From: Kitasatospora paranensis
Lineage (GTDB): Bacteria; Actinomycetota; Actinomycetes; Streptomycetales; Streptomycetaceae
DNA length: 64,000 nt
Reading direction: 5' to 3'
Assembly: GCF_039544005.1 (NCBI RefSeq)
Contig: NZ_BAABKV010000001.1
Span: 7,812,001 to 7,876,000 of the forward strand
A program made the translations under genes and the position numbers. The notes beneath the pieces were generated by a model that worked only from the letters and a program-made list of their open reading frames with translations, searched no databases and had not been told where the DNA came from. Shown here piece by piece: positions 56,655-64,000 of the stretch; the stretch's first letter is position 1, and the number at the start of each line of letters is the position of its first letter.

Positions 56655-58975
56655 TCAGCCGTCGGTGCGTCCGGCGACCACGAGCTGGCCGAGCGCCAGA
56701 CCGCCGTCGTTGGGGGCACCCGGCGGTGTCGCAGGACGCGCAGTCCGGCGGCGCGCAGCCGGCCGGCGCAGTCCTCGGCAAGCAGGGAGTTGGCGAACAC
56801 CCCGCCGGTCAGCGCCGCCGTGTCCAGGCCGTGCTGTTCGGCGGCGCGGACGCACACCCGGACCACCAGGTCGGCCACCGCGCCGTGGAAGCGGCGCGCG
56901 ACGACGCCCGGGGCGACACCGGCCCGGACATCCGCCACCACGCCGGCCAGGACGGGGCCCGGGTCGGCGAGCAGGGCGTCGGCGCCCGGTCGCAGAGCGA
57001 ACGCGTAGGGCCGGTCGTCCGCCGGGCAGTCGAGCGCCGCGGCCTCCAACTCCACAGCGGCCTGGGCCTCGTAGCCGACCTGGTGGCAGACCCCGGCGAG
57101 CGAGGAGACCGCGTCGAAGAGCCGGCCCATGCTGGACGTCGGGACGCAGTTGAAGTCGCGCGCCAGTTGCTGTTCCAGCAGACGCAGTTCGTCGTCCGGG
57201 CAGGCCCGTAGGGACGGCAGGTCGAGATCGCGGGGCAGGCCGGCCGCGACGAGGTGGGCCACGGCCATCCGGTACGGCCGCCGTACCGAGGCGTCGCCCC
57301 CGGGCAGCGGCGCGTAGGCGAGGTGCGCGAAGCGCCGGAACCCGGCGTAGTCGGCGATCAGCACCTCGCCGCCCCAGACCGCGCCGTCGTCCCCGTACCC
57401 GGTGCCGTCGAACGCCACCCCGACCACCGGTGCCGTGCCGTCGAGTCCGTGCTCGGCCATCGCGGCCGCGACGTGGGCGTGGTGGTGCTGGACGGTGCGC
57501 ACCCGGCGGTCGCCGGCCTCCCGCCGGGCCCAGGCCGCCGAGCGGTACCGGGGGTGCCGGTCGACGACCAGGACTTCGGGCCGCACGCCCGTGACGGCCG
57601 ACAGGTGCTCGACGGCCCGGCCGAACCCGTTCTGCGTCGCGAGGTCGTCCATGTCGCCGACGTGCGCCGACGGCCAGGCCGTCCGGCCCTCGGCGAGGGC
57701 GAAGGTGTTCTTGAGGTCGCCGCCGACCGCGAGCACCGGGCGGACGGAGACCGGCAGGGCGAGCGGCCGCGGCGCGTAGCCGCGCGAGCGGCGCAGCGGC
57801 AGCGGCTCCCCGTCCACCAGCCGCACCACCGAGTCGTCGCAGGGCACATGGATCGGGCGGTCGTGGGCGAGGATGCCGTCGACCAGCGGGCCGAGCCGCT
57901 CCACGGCCTGCGCGTCGTCGGTGACGATGGGTTCGCCGGCGAGGTTTCCGCTGGTCATCACCAGCACCTGCGGGCCCGGTGGATCGCCGGGCAGCCCGAA
58001 CAGCAGCCGGTGCAACGGGGTGTAGGGCAGCATCACGCCGAGGTCGGGGCTGCGTGGGGCGACCGCGTCGGCCAGGGCGGCGGCCCCCGGCCGGCGGCGC
58101 AGCAGCACGATCGGCCGGGCCGGATCGGCGAGCAGTGCCCGCTCCTCCGCGCCCAGGAGCACCAGCGCGTCCAGCTCGGCGGGGGCGGCGGCCATGACGG
58201 CGAACGGCTTGTCGCCGCGCTGCTTGCGGCGGCGCAGTTCGGCCACCGTGTCCGCGCGGGCGGCGTCGCAGGCGAGGTGGTAGCCCCCGATGCCCTTGAC
58301 GGCGAGGATGGCGCCCGCTGCCAGCATCGCCCGGGCCCGCTCCAGCGCGGCGGTGCCGGTCAGCGGCTCGGTGCCGGGCGACTCCAGGGCGAGCCGTGGT
58401 CCGCAGGCGTGGCAGGAGACCGGCTGGGCGTGGAAGCGCCGGTCGGCCGGGTCGGCGTACTCGCGTGCGCAGTCCCGGCACATCGGGAACCCGGCCATGG
58501 TGGTGGCCGCCCGGTCGTACGGCAGGCCGGTGACGATGGTGAAGCGGGGGCCGCAGTTGGTGCAGGTGATGAACGGGTGCCGATACCGGCGGTTGGCCCG
58601 GTCGGCGAGCTCGACGAGGCAGTCGGCGCAGGTCGCCACGTCCGGCGGGATCAGCGTGCGGCCGCGACCGCCGGCGGCGGACGGCAGGATCGCGAAGCCG
58701 CTCGCCCCGCTCACCGGGACGCCGTGCTCCTCGACCGAGTCCACGGCGGCGAGCGGGGGAGCGTCGCGGCCGATCCGCAGGCAGAACGCGCCCAGCGCCG
58801 CGGGATCGCCCTCGACCTCCGCGAGCACACCGTCACCGGTGTTGGTGACGTACCCGGCGAGCCCGAGCTCGGTGGCGAGCCCGTGCACGAACGGGCGGAA
58901 GCCCACGCCCTGCACCGTCCCGCGGACGGCCACCCGGCGGCGCTGGAGGGTCTCCCCGGGCCCGGTGACCGTCAC
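56655..58975 (-). CDS. hypF: Carbamoyltransferase HypF (one frame break near 3' end)
   Basis: About 773 residues; it makes the carbamoyl-adenylate and transfers the carbamoyl group to HypE. Domains in order: acylphosphatase (residues about 10-95; VRGTVQGVGFRPFVHG), two zinc fingers (CADC/CTNCG and CRDC/CHACG, about 110-185), YrdC-like domain (about 200-385) and a Kae1-like domain to the end (VGVAFDGTGYGDDGAVWGGE, VQHHHAHVAAAMAEHG). GTG 58975 overlaps the hypB stop. One base is missing in the G5 run at 56709-56713; with it the end is VPPNDGGLALGQLVVAG and stop at 56655. Without it the frame runs on into hypC. Confidence 0.95.
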
Positions 58976-59802
58976 GGCCGTTCCGCGCCGGCCGCCGCGT
59001 GCGGGTGGCCGCCGCCGACCTGCCCGTGGTCGTGCGGGTGATCGTGATCGTGGTCGTGCGGGTGGTCGTGTTCGTGGTCGCCGTGTCCGTGGTGGTGCCC
59101 GGCCGGGCCGGACCCGCCGCTCGCCATCACCGGCCGGTGGACGGCCGCGCCGTCGAGCACCGCCCGGGCCCGCTCCAGCAGCAGACCCACACCCTCCCCG
59201 GTGCGGGCCGAGGTGCGGATCACCTCGACGCCCGGGTTGACCCGTGCCACGTTCCCGAGGAACGCCGCCTCGTCGAACTCCACCGCCGCTGCCAGGTCGG
59301 TCTTGGTGACCACCACCAGGTGGGCGAGCCCGAACGCCGTCGGGTACTTGAGGGGCTTGTCCTCGCCCTCGGTCACCGAGGCGAGGACCACCCGAAGGCT
59401 CTCACCGAGGTCGTAGGAGGCCGGACAGACCAGGTTGCCGACGTTCTCGACGAACAGCAGCCGGGTGTCCTTCGGCAGCCAACCGGCCAGGTAGCGGCGG
59501 AGCGTGACGGAGTCCAGGTGGCAGAGCCCGTCGGTGAGGATCTGCTTGACGGGGGCGCCGGAGCGGCCCAGCCGCAGCGCGTCGTTCTCGGTGGCGAGAT
59601 CCGCGGTGAGCGCGGCGACGCCGAGGCCGCGCTCGACCGCGAGCCGCAACTCGGCCTCCAGCAGCGCGGTCTTGCCACTGCCGGGGCTGGACAGCAGGTT
59701 CACCGTGGCGACGCCGCGGGCGGCCAGGGCGGCCCGCAGCTCCCGGGCGCCGTCGTCGTTCCTGGCGAGCACGGCCTGCTGGAGGTCGACTTCTCGGCAC
59801 AT
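58972..59802 (-). CDS. hypB: Hydrogenase nickel insertion GTPase HypB with C-terminal His-rich tail
   Basis: 276-residue GTPase that delivers Ni2+ to the large subunit together with HypA. VNLLSSPGSGKTALLEAEL is the P-loop, FVENVGNLVCPASYDLG the switch/metal-site Cys region, and VVVTKTDL the guanine-specificity motif. Unusually, the histidine-rich metal-storage stretch is C-terminal (GHHHGHGDHEHDHPHD and more, about 20 His after residue 235); in well-studied HypB proteins it is N-terminal. The start is at ATG 59802 (MCREVDLQQAVLA). It lies four bases after hypA. Confidence 0.95.
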   Translation of the reverse strand: MCREVDLQQAVLARNDDGARELRAALAARGVATVNLLSSPGSGKTALLEAELRLAVERGLGVAALTADLATENDALRLGRSGAPVKQILTDGLCHLDSVTLRRYLAGWLPKDTRLLFVENVGNLVCPASYDLGESLRVVLASVTEGEDKPLKYPTAFGLAHLVVVTKTDLAAAVEFDEAAFLGNVARVNPGVEVIRTSARTGEGVGLLLERARAVLDGAAVHRPVMASGGSGPAGHHHGHGDHEHDHPHDHDHDHPHDHGQVGGGHPHAAAGAERP

Positions 59803-59806
59803 CGCG

Positions 59807-60178
59807 TCAGCCTTCCTGATCGGCGAGGACGGGCTCGTCCGCCCACCGGACGCTGCGGATCCGCAGCTCACGCCCGCTCAGCAGCTCGGTCCGCGAGCCG
59901 TCGCACGCCGGGCAGCAGAGGTCCGGCGGTGAGCCGACCTGCCAGCCGGTGCCGCAGTCGGTGCACCGGGCGCGGGCGGGCACGGTGTCGGTGACCAGTT
60001 CCGCCCCTTCCAGGACGGTGCCGGCGCAGACGAGGTCGAAGCAGAAACGGAGCGAGTCGGCCACCACGCCGGCCAGTTGACCGACCTCCAGGTGCACCGA
60101 CTCGACGCGGCCCGCGCCGGGCGCGGTGGCCTGTTCGACCTGGTCCACCACGGCCATGGCGATCGACATCTCGTGCAT
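59807..60178 (-). CDS. hypA: Hydrogenase nickel metallochaperone HypA
   Basis: 123-residue nickel chaperone. It starts at ATG 60178 with MHEMSIAMAVVDQV, whose His2 is the nickel ligand. The zinc site is formed by CTDCGTGW and CCPACDGS. VESVHLEVGQLAGV and SLRFCFDLVCAGT are standard for the family. It is followed closely by hypB. A bulged hairpin lies in the gap between it and the upstream small gene. Confidence 0.95.
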   Translation of the reverse strand: MHEMSIAMAVVDQVEQATAPGAGRVESVHLEVGQLAGVVADSLRFCFDLVCAGTVLEGAELVTDTVPARARCTDCGTGWQVGSPPDLCCPACDGSRTELLSGRELRIRSVRWADEPVLADQEG

Positions 60179-60239
60179 CAACGCCTCGTTCCGCCGCAGC
60201 TGGACGAACGTCCGGACCGGCCCATTACAGACCCGTCCC

Positions 60240-60281
60240 GGTCCGCCCGGGCGGGCGCCGCGCCGAGCGCCCGCCCGGACC
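60240..60281 (-). terminator. Hairpin between the 33-aa gene and hypA
   Basis: The arm 60240-60258 pairs with 60267-60281 (GCGCCCGCCCGGACC) with a four-base bulge and an eight-base loop. It lies between two genes of the same direction, so it may act as a partial terminator or mRNA stabiliser inside the hydrogenase operon. Confidence 0.4.
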
Positions 60282-60309
60282 TACGCCATTCGCAGCAACG
60301 CCGCCGCGG

Positions 60310-60411
60310 TCACATCCGGCTGATCCTGAGGTAGCGCCGGATGTCGGGGATCGACGCCACTAGGAGGGCCGCGGCCGCCCCGGAGGCCAGGATGATCAGG
60401 AACCTGCGCAT
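60310..60411 (-). CDS. Small membrane protein, DUF6893-like (33 aa)
   Basis: The product MRRFLIILASGAAAALLVAS then IPDIRRYLRISRM is a 33-residue single-helix membrane peptide with a basic C-terminus. The ATG at 60411 has an AAAGG site. It overlaps the end of the hydrogenase protease gene by 16 bases. From memory it resembles the DUF6893 family of tiny actinobacterial proteins (PDIxRYL motif). The function is unknown, but its place within the hydrogenase operon suggests a membrane-linked role. Confidence 0.7.
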   Translation of the reverse strand: MRRFLIILASGAAAALLVASIPDIRRYLRISRM

Positions 60412-60968
60412 GTCGGTGCCTTTCTGTCGTCTCTGTCGTTGCCCTCTTCGCCGCGGTCCGCCCCGGCCGGGCGGAGCGCGCCGCCGCCGTCCTCCGCCAG
60501 AACCGTCAGGACCAGCTCCACGGCCTCGTCCACGGCGGCGGCGACCGGCTCGCTCAGCCCGATCTCCTCGGCCAGCGAAGCCGGTTCGCAGCCCACTACG
60601 AGGACCCGCCGGGGCGGGACGCCACCGGTGCCCGCACTGAGCGTGGCGAGCAGTGCCAGCACCGCGTCCGGGCCCATCCGGTGGCCGTCCAGCGCGGGCG
60701 CCTGCGGTTCGATCGCGCCGGGCGCCGGCGCCTCCAGGAGGTACACCGTGCCCGGCGACCCGCCGCGCGCGGTGGCGTCGACCAGTACCAGCGTCTCGTA
60801 ACCGTCGAGCAGTTGGTACGCGAGGTGGACGCCGCGGACGCCGATGTCCACCACCTCGACACCGTCCGGCAGCTGCCGCCCGGTGAGCCGGCGTACGACC
60901 TCGACGCCGAAGCCGTCGTCGCCGAGGAAGATGTTGCCGACCCCGGCCACCAGGACCCGGCCGGTCAC
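60396..60968 (-). CDS. [NiFe]-hydrogenase maturation endopeptidase (HupD/HycI type)
   Basis: 190-residue protease that removes the C-terminal extension of the hydrogenase large subunit after nickel insertion. VLVAGVGNIFLGDDGFGVEVVRRL contains the first metal-binding acid, VDIGVRGVHLAYQLLDGYETLVLVDA the second, and LDGHRMGPDAVLALL the conserved His region. GTG 60968 overlaps the upstream gene's stop (GTGA). The C-terminal ~25 residues are a charged extension beyond the usual family end. Confidence 0.92.
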   Translation of the reverse strand: MTGRVLVAGVGNIFLGDDGFGVEVVRRLTGRQLPDGVEVVDIGVRGVHLAYQLLDGYETLVLVDATARGGSPGTVYLLEAPAPGAIEPQAPALDGHRMGPDAVLALLATLSAGTGGVPPRRVLVVGCEPASLAEEIGLSEPVAAAVDEAVELVLTVLAEDGGGALRPAGADRGEEGNDRDDRKAPTCAGS

Positions 60969-62364
60969 GACTCCTCCGCCAGGGCGATCTCGTCCGGCTG
61001 GAAGTACAGGAAGCGGCCCTGGGCGCGCCAGAGGTCGGCCCCCGGGTCGCCGTCGACGGTGACCGCCAGGTGCACCGCGCCGTCCACGTCGTGCAGGACG
61101 GCCTCGACCAGCGCGGTGCGGCCCTGCAGGAAGAGGTCCTGCGCGTCGGTGCGGCGCCGACCGGGGCGCAGCACCACGCGGTCGCCGGCGCCCACCGACC
61201 GGCCGTCCACCAGGACCCGGTCGGTCGCCGGATCGACCGCGGTGTCGCCGCCCGGATCCCACCACGGGACGCCGGGGACGGCCCCGGGGACGGCGTCCGG
61301 GTCCGCGGCGGCGGCGCTGCGCGCGGTGACCTCGCGCAGGCCGCGCACGGCACCGTGCAGGCGTTCCAGCACCTCCGGCGGCAGCGAGTCGGCCAGGTCG
61401 ACCGCCGCGCCGGCCCGTTCGTCGGTGCCCCTGGCCTCGCGCTTCTCCTGCTCGGTCAGCGTCGAGGTGCGCAGCGCGAGGATCTCGTCGATCTCCGTCC
61501 CGTCGTAGAGGGTGCCGGGGCTCTCCGGTGCGATCTGCGGATGGTCCTCCAGGATGATCGGGGAGGCGAGCACCACGTCCGCCCGTCCGTCGGCGCCGGC
61601 CAGCACGGGCCAGCTGCGCAGGTTGGTGCAGCGGGCGACCTCTTCGGCGGCCCACTGCGGCGGGTCGGTCATCGAGACGAACGAGCCGGCGTCCAGGCCG
61701 AGCAGCAGGTGTGTGGAGACCAGCGAGTGCGCGAGTGCCGCCTCCCGGTCGTCGCCCGGTACGGGCTGCCACGGCGTGGTGTTCTCCACCATCGCCGAGA
61801 GCCGGAACGCCCGGTAGGGGACGGGGAGTTCCTGCAGCACAAGGTGGACGGCGCCGTCGACCGGGGCGCACCGCCGCACCGTCCGCCCGAGCGTGCGCCC
61901 GGAGTCCCGGACGGCCTCGATCTCGGTGCGACCGGGGCGGTGGAACGGCACCGTCACTGCGGCGGCCACCAACTCGTCCACCGGAACGTCGAGTTCGACG
62001 CACTCCTCGACGCCCTCGTCCCAGGCGGTGAGCACCCGGTCGGGGAGGTCCAGCGCCTCGACGTCCTCGTGCCCGCCGTCCTCCCGCAACCGCTGCACCG
62101 TCCGGCGCTGGACGCGCAGGAAGCGCAGCTCCACCGCCAGCGTGGCGCCGTGCCGGGGCTCGATCAGGCACTCGGTGCGCTGGTCGGGATGCTCGCCGCT
62201 GTCCGTGCCGAACCCGGGGGCACCCGCACGCCGAACTGCCAGCGCAGCCGGTTCTTGGCTGCCGAAGCCCGGTACGGGTACAGCACGTACCCCTCGAAGA
62301 GCACCGCGTCGGCGATCTGCCGGGCCGCCGCGAACCGCCCGGCCGCGAGGTCGGTACCGCTCAC
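60965..62364 (-). CDS. Hydrogenase-operon conserved protein of unknown function (one frame break)
   Basis: About 466 residues, soluble, in no family I can name. Distinct segments: AARQIADAVLFEGYVLYPYRASAAKNRLRWQFGV at the N-terminus, SAMVENTTPWQ, SMTDPPQWAAEEVARCTNLRSWPVL, IILEDHPQIAPESPGTLYDGTEIDEIL, and a hydrophilic C-terminus ending FYFQPDEIALAEES-like. GTG 62364 overlaps the DUF6084 stop and its own stop overlaps the protease start, so it is an integral operon member. One base is missing near 62213-62220 (FGVRVPPGFGTDSGEHPDQRT when corrected). Confidence 0.8.
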
Positions 62365-63023
62365 CGCACACCCCCGTCCGCCGCGACCGGCAGCGCCCGG
62401 GCCGCGTCCAGCAGCGCGTGCACGGTCGCCTCCCACGAGGTGAGGCCGCGGTCCGAGCGGTAGCTCAGCAGCTGCGCCATGGTCTCCTGCGGCAGCCGCA
62501 GCCATCCGCAGCCGGGGAAGTGCTGCGCCATCATCTCCCGCCACACCCGGACGGGGAGCCCGACGGCAGCCTCCTTGTGCCACGGCACTGGCTCCACCCG
62601 GAAGCCGCCGTCGCCGGTGAACACCGTGCCGGAGAACAGCATCCGCAGCGGCACGTCGCCGTCGGCCAGCGCCGCCAGGTAGCGGGTCGCCGCGATGTCC
62701 AGGTCGTAGGTGCACGGCACCGGGAGGTCCACCTCGGTGCTGCCGGTGAAGCCCGGGACCATCAGGGCGACCTGGGCGAACTGCACCGGGTTGAGACTGG
62801 TGCCCCAGCGGGCCCGGTCACCGAACAGGTCGTTCAGCCCCTCGGCCTCCGCGTCGTCGTACGACCGGCGGGCCGGTTCGATCCGGAGCTGGCAGCGGAG
62901 CACCATCGCGTGCACCCGGGCCGCGTCGGCGGCGTCGATCCGCAGCCGGAAGACCAGCGTCGGCCCGGCCGCGTACGGATCGCCGCGCACTCCTGTGCAG
63001 CTGAAGGTCAGGTCACAGCTCAT
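62361..63023 (-). CDS. DUF6084 family protein (hydrogenase operon)
   Basis: 220-residue soluble protein starting MSCDLTFSCTGVRGDPYAAGP at ATG 63023. It shows VFRLRIDAADAARVHAMVLRCQLRIEP, DLFGDRARWGTSLNPVQFAQVALMVPGFTG and LRMLFSGTVFTG, a beta-rich pattern that I associate with DUF6084 proteins of actinobacterial hydrogenase clusters. The role is unknown. It overlaps the DUF5947 gene by 11 bases and the following gene by four. Confidence 0.75.
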   Translation of the reverse strand: MSCDLTFSCTGVRGDPYAAGPTLVFRLRIDAADAARVHAMVLRCQLRIEPARRSYDDAEAEGLNDLFGDRARWGTSLNPVQFAQVALMVPGFTGSTEVDLPVPCTYDLDIAATRYLAALADGDVPLRMLFSGTVFTGDGGFRVEPVPWHKEAAVGLPVRVWREMMAQHFPGCGWLRLPQETMAQLLSYRSDRGLTSWEATVHALLDAARALPVAADGGVR

Positions 63024-63678
63024 CGGAGCCCTCCCGGAGCGGTGTGGCGAGAGCGGCCAACCGCTCGAAGAAGGCGTCGAGTTCGGCACGGGCCTCGGCC
63101 CCGCCGTCGAATCCCTGCCAGTGCCGGCGCATCCGGCCGACCAGCTCGTAGCAGGCGTCGATCGGCACCAGGTGGCAGCTGGTGGTGCCGTCCTCGGTAC
63201 GGCGCAGCAGCAGCGCCTCGACATCCGGCTCCAGCATCCGGGCGAGCCCGGTTCGGTCGAGCACGGACTGCCAGGCGGCCGGGTCGAGTTCGCTCTCGGC
63301 GGGCCCGGCCGGGCTCGGGTAGAGCGCCACCCAGCGGTCCAGGACGGCATTGTGCAGCAGGAACACCAGGGAGACCGGGATCTGCAGGGCCTCCCAGTCG
63401 GCGTCCGCCAGGGCGTGCCGAGGATCCGACAGGTAGCGGCGGGGCACGCCGCGGTAGCGGCCGGCGCCGGCCCCCGGCTGCTGCAGCAGCAGGGCGCAGG
63501 CGACGCAGGCGCAGACCAGCGCCCGCTCCTCGGTGTCGGCGAGGTGGCGGTGCTCGGAGGGCAGGTCGAGCCCGCAGAAGGCGCAGCGCTCCGGGCGCGG
63601 CGGCGCCGGTTCGCGGAGCCTGCGCAGCAGGGCCGTGCCGGTGCCTGCCACGGGTGGCGCGAGGGGCGTGGTGGTCAT
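63013..63678 (-). CDS. DUF5947 family protein (hydrogenase operon)
   Basis: 221-residue protein starting at ATG 63678, which overlaps the NifU-like stop. A possible metal site appears early: RCAFCGLDLPSEHRHLAD followed by VCACVACALLLQQPG (five Cys, two CxxC). The rest is helical (VSLVFLLHNAVLDRWVALYPSPAGP). I match it from memory to DUF5947, found with high-affinity [NiFe] hydrogenases of actinobacteria. The function is unknown; a Fe-S or zinc site is likely. Confidence 0.75.
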   Translation of the reverse strand: MTTTPLAPPVAGTGTALLRRLREPAPPRPERCAFCGLDLPSEHRHLADTEERALVCACVACALLLQQPGAGAGRYRGVPRRYLSDPRHALADADWEALQIPVSLVFLLHNAVLDRWVALYPSPAGPAESELDPAAWQSVLDRTGLARMLEPDVEALLLRRTEDGTTSCHLVPIDACYELVGRMRRHWQGFDGGAEARAELDAFFERLAALATPLREGSDEL

Positions 63679-64000
63679 CGGGCCTCGGCCCCCACGGCCG
63701 GCCGGCGGCCGATCTGCAGCAGGACGGGGGCGGCCGCCTCCTGCTCGACGCGGACGTCGGTGACCTCCGGGGCCTGGCAGGCGAGCGCGGCCGCCACCTG
63801 GTCGCGGGCCGCGTCGGCGCCCCCGCAGCCGCAGCCGCCGGAGGAGGGCTCCAGCCGGACGGTCGCGGTGCCGTCCGCGTAGTGCACCAGTGCGGCGGGC
63901 CGGCCCGGGAGGCCGTCGAGCGCGCGCACGATCCGCCGTTCGACGTCCTCCGGGTGCAGGTCGTGCAGGACGAGCAGCCCGGCGACGACCTCGTCGGCCA
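63675..64000 (-). CDS. NifU-like C-terminal-domain protein (5' part beyond window)
   Basis: The frame is open to the right edge, so the N-terminus is missing; about 107 residues are visible. VVAGLLVLHDLHPEDVERRIVRALDGL followed by VHYADGTATVRL matches the NifU-type Fe-S scaffold domain. The usual CxxC cluster motif is replaced by GGCGCGG (CxC). The stop overlaps the DUF5947 start. The hydrogenase small and large subunit genes are expected further right on this strand. Confidence 0.8.
   Translation of the reverse strand, partial: ADEVVAGLLVLHDLHPEDVERRIVRALDGLPGRPAALVHYADGTATVRLEPSSGGCGCGGADAARDQVAAALACQAPEVTDVRVEQEAAAPVLLQIGRRPAVGAEAR

Noticed and set aside
56315..58975. HypF-HypC fusion protein
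   Set aside because: HypF and HypC share a continuous frame only because of the base missing at 56709-56713. Correcting it gives a normal HypF end and stop at 56655, while HypC has its own ribosome site and MCLAVPG start.
58999..59100. GTGGTCGTG-rich stretch as a DNA repeat array
   Set aside because: It is simply the coding sequence of the His/Asp-rich HypB tail read from the other strand.

Overview
The window is high-GC actinobacterial DNA of Streptomycetaceae type (Streptomyces or Kitasatospora). The signs are strong third-position GC bias, GTG starts, four-base GTGA/ATGA gene overlaps, SpoIIE-type phosphatases, an AMIN-like secreted protein, a DUF1996 protein, many secreted glycanases and a high-affinity-type [NiFe] hydrogenase accessory cluster. 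I see no tRNA, rRNA, CRISPR array, prophage or insertion sequence.

Layout. 1-4600: end of a sugar ABC importer (two permeases, the first cut by the window edge), a GH20 N-acetylhexosaminidase and a secreted CBM3-GH16 glycanase. 4694-9623: a multi-sensor PP2C phosphatase and a NarL-type two-component pair. 9708-17744: small and unknown proteins, a P-loop kinase-like protein, a tandem pair of ATP-grasp ligases, an acylphosphatase and two exporters. 17821-27896: serine hydrolase, P450 with ferredoxin, DUF2252 protein, PPOX-fold protein, M4 metalloprotease, AraC regulator divergent from an SDR, NUDIX and Gfo/Idh/MocA enzymes. 27977-40120: a coherent beta-glucan-type utilisation locus (GH3, ABC importer, multimodular GH16/clan-A glycanase, F5/8C-DUF1996 protein, LacI regulator) tied together by three GAGCGCTC-core palindromes. 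40305-49609: housekeeping and unknown genes, a lectin/beta-helix protein, a GH18 chitinase with a regulatory-site-rich upstream region, and a second PP2C phosphatase fused to an anti-sigma-type ATPase. 49690-53070: a succinate dehydrogenase/fumarate reductase operon with a divergent LysR gene. 54120-64000: a leftward [NiFe]-hydrogenase maturation operon (NifU-like, DUF5947, DUF6084, unknown 466-residue protein, protease, 33-residue peptide, hypA-B-F-C-D-E). Its structural genes should lie beyond the right edge.

How the parts fit. Polymer catabolism dominates: extracellular GH16, GH18 and clan-A enzymes release oligosaccharides, the ABC systems import them, and GH20 and GH3 finish hydrolysis in the cytoplasm under LacI and probably DasR-type control. 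The SDH and hydrogenase regions belong to respiratory metabolism.

Quality warning. Twelve single-base-scale reading-frame breaks occur inside eleven otherwise intact conserved genes, nearly all at G/C runs. They look like uncorrected homopolymer errors in the assembly rather than real mutations. The affected genes are annotated as full-length with the break position given.
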